From Pseudisothecium myosuroides (lineage: Eukaryota > Streptophyta > Bryopsida > Hypnales > Lembophyllaceae), in assembly GCA_951799445.1 (NCBI GenBank), contig OX637290.1, positions 34,590,987-34,654,986 on the forward strand: a stretch of DNA of 64,000 bases, read 5' to 3'. This document shows positions 20,869-32,027 of this stretch, one piece after another. Each line of letters opens with the position of its first letter. Position 1 is the first letter of the stretch. The position numbers were made by a program, and so were the translations under genes. The notes under the pieces are model-generated. The model saw nothing but the letters and a program-made list of their open reading frames with translations. It was not told the DNA's origin and did no database searches.

Positions 20869-21616
20869 TTAACCCCTAAAGGACCAAACACCGTTTTTTG
20901 GCAACATAGCGATTTCGGGCAGCTCACTACAAGTGGAGTTTTCATTTTTTTTCTTTGAAAATTTCACACAACATGTGCCCAAGGAGTAGCTTTAAGGCCC
21001 AACAATTTTCATAACTTTTGACTTCACGGTTAAAAAGTTATTATATGATATGTGATTTTTATTGCTCGGCGGGCAGCCCGGGCAGCTCAAAAAACTTCTT
21101 TAAAAATCACTTTTTTAAAAAATGAAAATTTGAAATTGGTTCTTTAGATTTGTATCTATGTGGGAAGCTTTGAATCATTCCATTTGGATTAACGAGTCAA
21201 AAGTTATGAGGAATTTTAGTTTGCGGGTAGGTATGGGGTCTTTGAAAGCCATAACTACCCACAAACTTAAACTCCTCATAACTTTTGACTCGTTAATCCA
21301 AATGGAATGATTCAAAGCTTCCCACGTAGATATAAATCTAAAGAACCAATTTCAAATTTTCATTTTTAAAAAAAGTGATTTTTAAAGAAGTTTTTTGAGC
21401 TGCCCGGGCTGCCCGCCGAGCAATGAAAATCACATATCATGTAATAACTTTTTAACCGTGAAGTCAAAAGTTATGAAAATTGTTGGGCCTTAAAGCTACT
21501 CCTTGGGCACATGTTGTGTGAAATTTTCAAAGAAAAAAAATGAAAACTCCACTCGTAGTGAGCTGCCCAAAATTGCTATGTTGCCAAAAAACGGTGTTTG
21601 GTCCTTTAGGGGTTAA
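20869..21616. mobile_element. 748-bp near-perfect hairpin MITE, TTAA-flanked
   Basis: Two arms of about 365 bp are almost exact inverted copies, with a loop of only about a dozen bases near 21242. The termini are TTAACCCCTAAAGGACCAAA and its inverse. If TTAA is the target duplication, the element starts CCCCTAAAGG. TTAA targets with CCC-starting ends are the known rule for piggyBac-type elements. The structure would form a very long double-stranded RNA if transcribed. It has no coding capacity. Confidence 0.85.
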
Positions 21617-21642
21617 AAATTACTAAATCCTATTAAATTATG

Positions 21643-21891
21643 GAGGGTTGCTAGTATGTGAGCATAGAAGTGGGAGTCCATGAGCCTAGAATACTATACA
21701 CCTATGTTATAGGTATATATACTATAGGAACCATCTATGATTATAAGGTATATATGTTATAAATACCCATATTATAGGTGTTTATGATACATACACCTTC
21801 TATAGTGTGTGGTATCTATATTATAGGTACCTATATTGTTGGCTCAATGCTCAGAAGCTCGCATTCTTGGGCTCACATACTAGCATCGTTG
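21643..21891. mobile_element. 249-bp Mutator-like MITE with 9-bp target duplication
   Basis: The ends are GAGGGTTGCTAGTATGTGAG and, read from the other side, CAACGATGCTAGTATGTGAG. TAAATTATG occurs at both flanks (21634-21642 and 21892-21900). A 9-bp target duplication is characteristic of Mutator-like elements. The interior is made of AT-rich TATAGGTATA-type repeats and is non-coding. It is inserted within the surrounding tandem repeat. Confidence 0.75.
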
Positions 21892-22089
21892 TAAATTATG
21901 TATCTCTTGAACCGTGTGTCAAACACGCTTGTTCTTGTTATTCTTGAAAAGTCCTTGGCGAGAAGGAAAGCGCGGGCTAACCTTTGTTTTGTGGCATTTG
22001 AACCTACAATAGAAAAGTTATGGGTTTAGGGTTATTTTTGGTTTTTAAAGTGACTTTTACTTTTCTTTCGGGTGTGGCAACGGCACAAG

Positions 22090-22539
22090 GCTACAGTAGT
22101 GTGAATGAAATAAATATAAAAATGTATAATTACTCAATGAAGAGAACATTAAAAAATTTAAAAGATTATTCAACTTATAATTGTTTTTTCTTAATTTTCC
22201 TACATGAATAAAAAATGGTAGTAAAGGTGAGTGTATTTTAATGAACTCAAAGAACAGAAATTGTAGACTTTGTTCGTAAAAGGGTTTTAGGGTAACAAAG
22301 TTGTCAAACACTCGCAAGTGTTAATGAAATTACATACCAATATTCAATTTTTAAACCACTTTAAGTCAACTATACGTGAACATATCAAGAAATGGGAATA
22401 AATTGAGTCTTCCACTTTCAAAACCATAAATATCAAAAGAAATTATTTTAAATATGAAATTATTTTAAAGAAACTACAAATTCAAATGGAAAGAACTCCC
22501 TCCTAGGTATAAAAATTCACGCCAATACGCATTTCCTAT
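22090..22539. other. AT-rich DNA, nothing seen
   Basis: No gene, inverted repeat or tandem unit could be recognised. Confidence 0.5.
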
Positions 22540-23220
22540 CCTTTTCTAATCCAACCCTCCGTCAAGCAAAAAAAAATGGAAATGAAAACCATTTCTATAC
22601 TTTAATGCCCGCCTAATCCAAAGTCAGTGAATTTACTTTCAAAAGCCTCCTTCAAAAAAATGTTATGGAATATACTTTTGAAAACAAATTTAACAAAGTT
22701 CTGAAAGCTGTAAGTACTATTGAATATAAAGATGCTTACAAATCCTAAATTTGTATGTACTTTTCATGCATCTCCACGTGGATTAAAAAAATTTGGAATA
22801 AAACTGGGCCTGTACTTTAGTAAGAATCCACTATCAAAAGTGATGGAATTTAATTGTGCAAGCCTCTTTCAAAAAATCGTGGAAGTTGTAGACACTTTCA
22901 AGTATTAGATGATGCAATTTGTGCCACATTTCAATGCATTTCTATGTGAACACGAAAAAAAAAAAAAAAAAGCTAGGCCTGTACTGTAATGACCGCCAAT
23001 ATTAGAAGTCATGGAATTTAGTAGTGAAAGCCTCGCAAAAGAAATTATAGAAGTTGTATTCATTCTAGAGTATTAGAATGCAGAAGAATTTGCAATTAGT
23101 GCCCAATTTCAGTACATCTCCACATGCTCCCCCCTAAAGGAAATAAAAATAGGCCTGTATTTTAATGGCTGATAATGTAAAAAGTCATAGAATTTTTGTA
23201 ATTCTTGTACTAAATTGGAA
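22540..23220. repeat. Old, diverged relatives of the ~180-bp satellite
   Basis: Units of about 168-176 bp are marked by (G/A)GGCCTGTACT near 22808, 22976 and 23152. Each is followed by a TCATGGAATTTA-like segment, GTGGAAGTTG and a CTCCACGTG-like segment. The order of these landmarks matches the satellite at 0.4-1.4 kb. I infer a common origin with heavy decay. Confidence 0.55.
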
Positions 23221-24440
23221 GGAAGATGGCACTCAGTCATCTTATGTGCCATGGATTCCAAAGTCCTAGAATATTTTGAACTTGAAACGACCTATTATTT
23301 TTCTAATTTTTATTTGTATACAAATATTCTAACTTCTAGGATTTGAATTTTTTAAAGTTAAGGTCATGGCATATTCCATTTTTTAAAAATCATTTAGAAA
23401 ATAGCAGAAATTGAATAGAGTAGTAATTTCTAATGCCTATAGAATCCAAATTAATATAATATCTACAGCTTTTCAATTTTGGTTTCCTTTTTTGCTAGCG
23501 AATTTCATGAACTCTGGAATGTGGGTCTTCAAAGTAGAGGACGTGATTCTATTTTATTTATCTTTAATTATGTTCAATATTAACAGAAGACTAGCACAAT
23601 TTAAATTGGGCTATACATGGTACATGTAAAAAATATTTCAAACTTCTATGTTGTCTTCATAATTATTTTTTCCACCAATTACATAATCTGTAGGACATAG
23701 GTTTTTGAAACATAAAAACAAGCTTTGTTTAGGGTCCTTTCTAACTTATGTTGTAAATTAACAAATAAGAACTATTATAAATTTAAATGGACCTTAAATT
23801 GTAAGTGTCTGGAATATTTACAGAACATTCATTTTGAAACAAATTATCATCATTCTATGACAATCTATAAGTAATATTGTTGTTGTCTAATTCTCCTAAA
23901 TATTTGATTAGTAACATGTGCACTTTCACTTTGAATAGTTCCCTTTAAAGTAAAAAATAATGGAACTCCTAAAAATGTTTGTTTTCTATTCAATTGTGAG
24001 CAAATTACTAGAATATGAAGAAGGACCTTAGGTATTCGGGATTCATATCAACCAGGTTTTTCTTTTCTCATTATTTATGAGGTGATAAAGTGTCGCTATA
24101 AAATGTTATATTTGAGCTCTAAATTTTAACATTCATCCTTATTTTTGATAGAAAATATCACATTAGCAAATATCACATGTTCATAATTTTGTTTTCATCT
24201 ACAATCTGGTGATTTCATCTAAGATTTGTTTTTTAATTTGAAGGTTTATGTCAAAGAACTTCATGAATTTCTTGCCATTGTTTAGCAAATTTTTTTTTGG
24301 CAATCTAGTAGCGGAAAGCCAGAAGAAAGAACCCTTTCTTCAAGCGAAAAATCATTTGAGCAAGTCAAAATTAATTACCAAACTATTGATAGTAACAAAG
24401 CCCTTAATCCCCCCCTACAAAAACCCTTTCTTGACCAACC
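23221..24440. other. AT-rich DNA, nothing seen
   Basis: Short frames occur by chance. No coding signature, hairpin or clear repeat is visible. Confidence 0.5.
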
Positions 24441-24830
24441 GCGGGTTTAGGGTCACTTTCGCGCGGCCTTGGGGTCTTCTCTCCCGCGGCGATGGGATCT
24501 TTTTTCTTCCTTCCAAACCCTGGAGGCCAAGTCCTGCGCCATCCGCAGTTGCTTCCGCCGTGTTTCTTGAGGACGTTTTTTTCGTCACTTTTCACTTGCC
24601 GTGTTGTCGAATGTCATTTTGGTCGTCATTGTGTTGATTCCTTGGAGTTTCTGCTGCCGATGGTATTTGAATATAAACGAGAGAAAGTGATGGTCGGAAG
24701 GCGTGCGGATTAGGGTGATTTGTTTTTTTTCCACTTCTACTGCGGCGTGTTTGTTTGTTTGGGCGTCGGGAGTTGGAGCGCTGCTTCTTCAAGCACGGGT
24801 TGCGCGGCTTCGTCTCTCAAAATTGAGCAG
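24441..24830 (+). promoter_or_regulatory. Probable promoter and untranslated first exon of copy 2
   Basis: Composition changes sharply to GC-rich from about 24450 (CGCGCGGCCTTGGGG, CCCGCGGCG). A candidate donor, GAGCAG|GTAAAT, ends the exon at 24830. No long open frame crosses it. Its position relative to the coding start at 27105 parallels the copy-1 leader at 2.9-3.4 kb. Confidence 0.4.
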
Positions 24831-27101
24831 GTAAATCTGCTTCTCATTCATTGAACCTATGGAGCAATGTCAGCAATTGAACCGATTTGAGCTGTCTACT
24901 GGTTTAGGTTACTTTCAGGTCTGTAGAAGCTTACAGCTACGTTGTATATTCATCAAAAGCTTTAGCCAAATGTTGTCGTGCGTTTTTTAGGTATTTAAAT
25001 GTTGTGTTTCAGTTGTTGAGCCTTTCAGACGGTGCAACTAAGTGAGACTGTCAGAGTGCATATTTTTGTTTTTGTGCATACCTGTCGATTCCCTATGCTG
25101 CGCTTGTTTTTCTGTTGTTAGGGTTTGTCACCATTCGAAGAGCCATCTGAAGTTTCGAATATTCGAAACGAATGCTAGGTTTTCCAGCACTTTTTGCTCT
25201 GCATAGGCCAAGTTCTTAGGTTTCCTCTATAAATCATGCGGCAAGAAGGTATCAAGCAGCTAGGCAGTAGCATGCAATTCTGTGTGCATACCTGTTGATT
25301 TAATCTGCTGCAGCGTTGTTAGGGTTTTTCACCATTAGAAGATCGGTCCAAAGTTTAGAATGGAAACAAATGCTAGGTTTTCTAGCATTCTTTGCTCTGC
25401 ATAGGTTGAGTTTTTAGGGTTTTTGTGTGAATGATGCGGCAAGAATGCTTGAAGCACCTAGGCAGTAGCATGTGGCAAACATTTTTTGCCTCTGGTTTTT
25501 AGTAATGTTGCCAATATTCACTATTGCTGCGGAATCAGTGTCGCGCTATAAGGTAGAACTCATGTCGATTGGTTTAGCTCAATTTTTATAGGGGAATAGG
25601 CTAATCTGATTAGAGTGAGGTCTGGATTCGTGTTAGGGTTGTAGACGTCCTTCACTGTTTCCTTCTAGTGTCCTCAACTGTGCTACGGTTTTCATTCTTG
25701 GATTTGATAAAAATGTTCAGTTCATTGGCAACCACAGCATAGTTTCAGTAAAATTTATGCTTCTGTGATGCTCGTTTTCCTGGATTACCTGCAATCTAAT
25801 TTTCTTTACTGGCCATTGTGACAAATTTCATTTCCATAAGGCTCCGGTGTAGGGCTAAAAGGTTGGAGGCACCTGCTCCAAATACCTCTGGAATCTTCGC
25901 GAAGCATCAAATTGTCCAGCTCGTGGAAGGTATCAGATTAAGCTCATGACAGTTTAACTTGAATGATGTCAATTCAGCTCAAAGGCAGGTTCTTCTAAGT
26001 CAGTGTAATGCTAATTATTTCTAGATTTAGCAAAATTTTAGAAGATGCAGTAATAGTTTAAAGGTTCCACTCCACATATGTCCGGTCTGTACATTGGAAG
26101 CGCAGAACAATTTTTTATGTAGAAGGTCTTGCAATTCAACTCGGCTCGAGTTGAATTGCAGTCTCATAAAACACAGTGGGCTCCAAATGAACTCGCACTT
26201 GGACATCAGAACTGGCCTACAGCCAAAGCATCCTGAAGAATAATCAAACACCCGAACTAAATTTTTTCTTCCTAAAACGTAACAAAGAAACGCAAATTCT
26301 GCAATTCAACTCGTACCGAGTTGAATTGCAGAATCAATGCAACCAGTAAACCAGATCTGACGGGACAGCAATTCAAACCGGGTCGCCATGAACTCCTCCA
26401 GCAAGACTTGCATTTCAACTTGGCCTGAGTTGAATTGCAATCCCGTCGTAATACAATAATCAAGCTCCTAAGGAGCTGCAATTAACCTCGGGTCCACACA
26501 AACTACAGAAGAGTGACTTGCATTTCAACTCGGCCCGAGTTGAATTGCAATCCCGATTCTAACCGTGAAACAAGCTCCAAGAGGTTCTAATTCAACTCGG
26601 GTCAACATAAAACGCGAAAGACTGACCTGCATTTCAACTCGGGTCGAGTTGAATTGCAGTCCCGAACGTAACTTTGAAAGCAGCTCCAAGGGGCTCCAAT
26701 TTAACTCGGGTTGATGTAAACTCCGAAAGACTGACCTGCATTTCAACTCAGGTCGAGTTGAATTGCAGTCCCGAACGTAACTGTGAAAGCAGCTCCAAGG
26801 GGCTCCAATTTAACTCGGGTTGATGTAAACTCCGAAAGACTGACCTGCATTTCAACTCGGGTCGAGTTGAACTGCAGTCCAAAGAGTAACCCCAGAACAA
26901 GCTCCAAAAGAGCTGTAATCTTCTCGAGTAGAAAGAAATTGCTCCTAGGAATGAGAATTGAAAAAAAGAACTGACCTCCTCCCCAGAAGAATCGTGAATA
27001 CCCTGTAAACAAAAAACTAGATTCAAGAAGTTCTTTTAACTTGGGTTGAGTAGAAAAAACAAAAGCAGTTTGGAAAAAACTCACTATCAAGCACCCTGCA
27101 G
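24831..27101 (+). repeat. Long 5' intron of copy 2 with family-B palindromes
   Basis: The intron runs from GTAAAT to GCACCCTGCAG. The first part (to about 26.0 kb) includes a direct repeat of about 200 bp (GCTAGGTTTTCYAGCA near 25160 and 25370). From 26131 to 26876 seven full palindromes CAACTCG-NNN-CGAGTTG start at 26131, 26301, 26410, 26520, 26629, 26738 and 26847. The last six are 109-110 bp apart. Half-sites lie between them at about 26588, 26698 and 26807. Confidence 0.8.
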
Positions 27102-27917
27102 GAAATGGAGAATCAAGTGAAGAGGCTGGAAGCCTTCTACAAACGGTATACCATCCTTCCTAAAGAAGTAGAAGAAATTGGCAACGAGAAGGTGCTAGGA
27201 GATTGCTGGGAGTGGCAAGAGCCAGAGAAAGTGGAATACTGGACACTAATACTCGTCCCAACGACCACCAATCTGAGCTTCAGAGCAAAGTTTGCGAACT
27301 CCCCAATAAATCTACTAGTCTCTCTCACAGAGACAATCATAGAGTTTAGCCATGGCGGAGACGGAACGTTATTTGTCACGTGTGAGACAGTGGACCTTGA
27401 CCAAAATGAACCGTACTTGTTCTCGTACGTGGTGGACGCCAAAAAAACCATTTTCAGTATCAGTGCATATTGCCAAAGTCTCAAGGACACGGACTATAGC
27501 GAGCTGCTCTAGAACCTGTACAACTACATCGATGCAAAGAGGTGGCAAGGACCAGAAGGAGCTTTGCTATTGCCTCAAGCATTACTCTCAAGGCTGCTGA
27601 ACCTGAAGCAAGGGTTCGATCGAATGACCTTAAAAATTCTGCACAAAGCCAAGAACATACGGCCGATCACCGTCACCAGCCAGGGAGCAAGTCAGGGTTC
27701 ACTACCCATCGGCACACCAGAGACGGGAAAGAGCCACACCTGGCTGAAGGTGACTGAGAAATTTTCTAGAGGAAACCCATCAAGCACTCCGCCACCAGCT
27801 GCAAAAAAAGGAGGAAAGAAAGCCTTGGCAGCAGCAGAGAAGACGGCTGCTCCAGAAAAAAGCATGATTTCCAAGGTTACAAACATTTTAAGAGACATCG
27901 GCGGGGGAGTTGTCGCA
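27102..27917 (+). CDS. Copy 2 N-terminal exon
   Basis: It begins with GAA ATG directly after the acceptor, as in copy 1. About 170 residues match the copy-1 N-terminal domain by pattern (hydrophobic strands, then YLFSYVVDAKKTIFSIS). A TAG at 27510-27512 interrupts, after which the same frame runs to a basic linker (KKGGKKALAAAEK) like the copy-1 lysine-rich linker. The likely donor is GCA|GTATGA at 27918; if not used, TGA follows at once. The function is unknown. Confidence 0.55.
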
Positions 27918-28184
27918 GTATGAATTTTTGGTTTTTCTTAGTTTATCAATAATTAGAACGGAAACCAATGCCCAGGTAACCGGATCTGATTAGGTAAAAG
28001 CAGAAAACTAAAAATAAGTTAGAAAATAGAATTAGTAGAGAACCGGATCCGTTCTGGATCAAAGTTACTGTGGAACGGAAACGGAATCCGAACCGGAGTT
28101 GGTCTAGGACCGGATTAGGGTTAGAATCAGATCTAGAATGACTGGACCGGAAATAGTCATGATAACTCAGCCAGGGTCGTCAGA

Positions 28185-28194
28185 TTATATAAGG
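28185..28194 (+). promoter_or_regulatory. TATA box of gag-like element
   Basis: TTATATAAGG lies about 225 bp upstream of the gag start and is followed by a pyrimidine-rich leader, as expected for a retroelement or plant promoter. Confidence 0.6.
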
Positions 28195-28417
28195 ACTAGT
28201 CTTTTCTCAGTCACACCTCTTTCATCCCAGATGCTTTCGCGTATTGTCTTCCTTCTTTCTAGTGTTTGAGCCTTCTTCTCATTTAGGAGCGCTCTGTAGT
28301 GTTTGTTGTGTGTTGCAGGTGCGCATTCCGGTTGAGATCGGAGAGAGAAGTGAGAAACGGGACGTGCGGCTAGGAGAGAGTGAGGTAGAAAGCGGAAAGG
28401 TGGTAGAGTGGGTGTCC

Positions 28418-30078
28418 ATGCCCCAGTCAAGGAGGAAGAGAGCAGGGTCATCTACTCTTCCCGCGTCCGAAGTTAAGCTTTGGAAAGTCGTTCCAGTCCT
28501 GCCTGCTCAGGATACGGAAAAGGTAGAGCTCATGGAAAATTTGACTTCCATGGATTGTCAAGGATTAATGGAGAAACCCTAGGATTTTAGGGAGGAACGG
28601 ATGGTAAAGGAGCTGTTGGGCAAAGTGTCCAACCAGTTCGACAACACGAATCGAGGGAATCCGCACCGATGGACGGAGGATTCGTGGAGAGCGGTTTACG
28701 GATTCCGGTCAGGAGGGTTCGGGATGGCCAGCCGGAAAGACGATTTTGTCCATGGCAAGTTTCACGGCCCAGTGAACCCAAAGGACGGATACGCTGTCGA
28801 GGACTGCATAGACGAGCAAGAGCGCCGTCTTTTGAAGTTCCTCATTCCGATCCTTCATCCGGAAAAGCCAACGAGGGTCACGATCACCCTCGCCAACACG
28901 ATTTTTGATGCCCTAAGAGGAGACCGGAAAGTCAATTGGGCACGGATTATATCCGACTTGGTCTTTCAGCTGGTCGGAAGAGTGGGGAAGAGTAGGGCCA
29001 CCCTGTGTGTCCTTACATCTTCCACTTGTACAACAACCAGGGGCTTCTAATTGACACGGAAGAGAAGATCTGGAGGACTCAGGAAACCATGCTGAAGTAT
29101 GGCGAATCCGAGTCTGAGGACAAGTTAATGGAGGGTTCCGATACGGAACCAGAAGGAGAGGAGGAGGATCTGCCCCCGCCCCTGATTAAGCGGCAAAAGA
29201 CGACCTCTCCTAATAAGAGGGGGATGCCTTCCGGTTCCGCACCAAAATCGGATAAGGGGAAGGCAGCGATGGAGGAAATGAATCCGAACGATCCGTTCGA
29301 GACCCTTAACAACATTCTCTACGGCATCAGAGCGGATTGGGAGGTCAAGCGGAGAATTACAGCAGCGATTGGGGTGTTGGTGGGAGAAAAACCGGACAGT
29401 CAATTGCCAGAGAAGGTGGCAGATTGTATCACCAACCCGCTCGAAATCCGGAAGCAGGAGGAGGAGATCTGGAAACTCCGGGATGAACATGACACCTTGA
29501 AAGCGGAATTGTTTGCGGTCAAGGAAAACACTGCAGCCACCAAGGCAATGGCGGATGAGGCTCGGAGGTTGGTGGAGCAGGTGAAGGCCACGCTGGAGAA
29601 GATCGGAGCGGCTACCGCCAAGGCAAAGCTATTTGATGAAGAAGTTCACAAGGAGAACAAACTATCCGGTTCCCGGATGGTCCGGATTCTCACGGACTTC
29701 TCCGAGCAGGTGGAAACGACAATGAGGGAGGCACGGGTAGCTGCAGACCGGATGGAGGAGAACAGCAGAAGGTTGACAGAGGTACTGATACGTTTGTCGG
29801 ACCTCTCATTTCCAGAGTTCACGGAAGGATTGATTCCAGGGAATGGAAAGGATAGGACTCCAGAGTCGAAGAAATCGAGGGCGGAAGCAATATGGGCCCA
29901 GATAGCTTCACAAACAATTGACTTGGGATCCTTGCCTGGATCAGATCGGGGTGTTCCTATTCCAGGTGGACCGGATCCGTCCAAGGGAACTGATCGGAGC
30001 CGGAATTTAGCAGAGGTCTTTGAGGAACTAGACCCGGGACGGGAGAGTCCCACAGTAGGATTTAGAGTTGCAGAGTAG
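28418..30078 (+). pseudogene. Gag-like protein with plant transposon-protein domain
   Basis: I chose the ATG at 28418 (MPQSRRKRAG). The frame is interrupted by TAG at 28580-28582 and by a frameshift near 28990-29005. After the shift it continues in the next frame to 30078. The segment ITLANTIFDALRGDRKVNWA, followed by CPYIFHLYNNQGLL, resembles the putative plant transposon protein domain found in gag-like ORFs of non-autonomous retroelements. Downstream come an acidic stretch (EPEGEEED), a basic KRQK patch and a coiled coil (about residues 300-460) with regular heptads. No protease, reverse transcriptase or integrase is seen. The role would be particle or RNP assembly, if functional. Confidence 0.6.
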
Positions 30079-31257
30079 TTAGTTTTATTTTCTTGTTTTA
30101 GATAACTAGGAACGGAACCGGATTGGGGTTTCAGCTCGGCGGTGTTAGGCTGATCCGATCCGGATTTTCCGGGCGTTGATTGCGGCGGACTTTTGGGCCG
30201 CTTTGTACTTTTTGAAGTTGTATATATTCAGTCTCCGCGTGGTGGGCTGAGAGTCTTTTCTTTGCAATTTTCTTGTGTTTTCTATTTGCTCTCTTGTTGT
30301 GTGTCTCTCCCGAGTGTTGGCAGGGCTGCGTGACGAGGAGTTAGGCGAATACAAGTGGATTTGCGAAGTGATTTCTCTCCTTGGTGTTTCAGTTTTTTTT
30401 TTTTGTGCATGTGAGCGGGTAGTAAAGAGTTAGGAGTACATTTCAGTTCCTCAGCACGTCTAAAGTTTAGGATTCCGGGTGAGAAAGCCGTTGTTAGGCT
30501 AGGCGGATAGGGAGGGATTCCTTAGTCGCGCTAGAACTCCTGGGTGGGAAATCCAGTTGAGTGTCCGATCTCCTGTGAGGTCTCACCGCCTTAGTGGTAA
30601 ACGGAAGAACTTTAGTCGCTGTTGGTACGGACGAGTATACTTGTAGCCACCTAGCTTTGCACGGATCGGAATTGGTATCAAGGTCGTTGTAGTATGAGCG
30701 GATCGTATGGGGGGTTTCTGTGTGACCTGCGGACCGGAATGCTATCCGGCCTGTTGTGAGAGATCAAACCGGATCCAGAATAGATTAGGAGAATAGAGAA
30801 TAGGAGAGTGGGTCTTCAGCCACTATAAGTCACGAAAGGTGTGGTGGGCCTACCACTCTCAAAAGCAAGTGGCAAACTGTCTGATGGTGAAACAAAGGCA
30901 AAACTAAACCGGATAGGAGTAAGGGTTTGTGTTGAGATACTGGACCGGATTGGTTCAGGAGGGTATCCAGGACGGAAAGTTGGAAGATCCTGGTTTTGTG
31001 GTAGTTTGAGAAGCCGGATAGCTATTAGGACCAAAATAGAGTAAGATTCCGTCCATAGTTTTCTGGGTGTTTTGGTGTTTCCGATTTCAGATCTAGGACC
31101 GGAAAGTAAGAAAATAGAGACTGACCAGGCTTAATCGTCTAATAAAGTTAAACACTTCACAGGATCTCTTGGGTTCGATCTTTAGAGTCACTTAGTTATA
31201 CTCTAGAGCGATTTTTGTGAGTATAACGGGGAATTTACATGCCTTGTGCTGCGACAG
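30079..31257 (+). other. Non-coding 3' part of retroelement segment
   Basis: It contains TATATATTC at 30221, TTGGTATCAAGG at about 30671 (similar to the initiator-Met tRNA primer site) and several ACCGGAT words. No coding frame is present. It is followed by the next copy-2 exon at an ACAG acceptor. Confidence 0.4.
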
Positions 31258-31883
31258 GAGTAAAAGAAATTGATTATGAAGAGTGCACACGAACACACAC
31301 GGAGTATTGGGCCGAGTGTATTGACTCCTACATTCCGTCTCACAATAAGAAATTTGTGATTCCCATTGAGCAGCTGGAAATTCCTCTAGAAAATCTCAAC
31401 ATCCGGGATCTAGAGGAGCTTGGAGTGAAGAAAGCCATGAACTTCCTCCTAAACATGCCGGACCCCGAGAGGAAAATGACGCTCTGCGTCATGCCACAGG
31501 GACTTACCCAAAAGCCGGAGACATTCAAAGAAGTGATGAATGGGAAGTTCTGGATGGTGAACGGGCAATACACAGTGGAGGTCTCTAAGCGTATTCAACT
31601 GCTACCAAACTTGAAGGAGAAGGCGGAGAACTTCAAGGCGTGGGAGTGCTTTGTTGTGTGGAACAAGAACGACCACATCATACGGAAGATTTTCACCTAC
31701 TACAACCGTGTCAACCATTTCCACAACTTCAATCCCACCTGGGCAACTAACATCATTGGGTCGAGATTTGTGTGGGAGAAGATGGGATGCCCTCCTCTAG
31801 ACAAAGAACTTGTGGAGGTCGGGACAGTGTCAGATAAGCTGCGGAAGAATCTAAAGGAAGTGGTAGCCAGTAGGAAGTATAAG
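31258..31883 (+). CDS. Copy 2 exon with ParB-like NGQYT motif
   Basis: It opens after GCGACAG, carries a phase-1 start and ends at AAG|GTAACT. FWMVNGQYTVEVSKRIQ at about 31551-31601 corresponds to the copy-1 GGQHT site and to the (D/G)GQH(R/T) pattern of the ParB/sulfiredoxin fold. A W-rich strand (AWECFVVWNKND) follows at the same distance as in copy 1. The His to Tyr change may affect any catalytic or nucleotide-binding role. Whether ATG 31239 is used as a start is uncertain. Confidence 0.6.
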
Positions 31884-32027
31884 GTAACTGCTGCTATTCA
31901 ACTCGACTCGAGTTGTTTCTCATGAGGCAAATCTTGATGTTCGTGCTTGGTTTCATGGTGCATTTTAACTCGGTTCGAGTTGAATTGCTTTTGAAACTAA
32001 AATGTATGCTGCCACTCTTTCTTGCAG
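31884..32027 (+). repeat. Intron with two family-B palindromes
   Basis: ATTCAACTCGACTCGAGTTG (31896-31915) and a TTTTAACTCGGTTCGAGTTG core (31963-31982) are 65 bp apart, with spacers ACT and GTT. This intron is at the same place as the copy-1 intron 6544-7002, which carries five family-A words. Confidence 0.85.

Larger units (their letters stand above)
27918..31257 (+). mobile_element. Gag-like retroelement segment inside copy 2
   Basis: This block has no counterpart in copy 1. It contains a TATA promoter (28185-28194), a long gag-like gene (28418-30078), a second TATA-like stretch (30219-30229) and a primer-binding-type TTGGTATCAAGG at about 30671. The region is unusually rich in CCGGATCC-type words, for example near 28042, 29971, 30152 and 30768. 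I looked for paired long terminal repeats. I found only a weak resemblance between about 27930 and about 30085 (TTAGAACGGAAACC against TAGGAACGGAACCGG). Boundaries are therefore uncertain, and the element may be composite. Confidence 0.5.

Noticed and set aside
19020..20958. Open frames with repeated GVHGL peptides
   Set aside because: Products of the higher-order tandem repeat; adjacent repeats use different phases.
26743..27090. Minus-strand frames across 26.0-27.1 kb
   Set aside because: They overlap the family-B array, repeat its sequence and run opposite to the well-supported exon that follows.
27918..31257. Complete LTR retrotransposon
   Set aside because: No convincing pair of terminal repeats, and no protease, reverse transcriptase or integrase; only gag-like sequence and promoter-like parts are supported.
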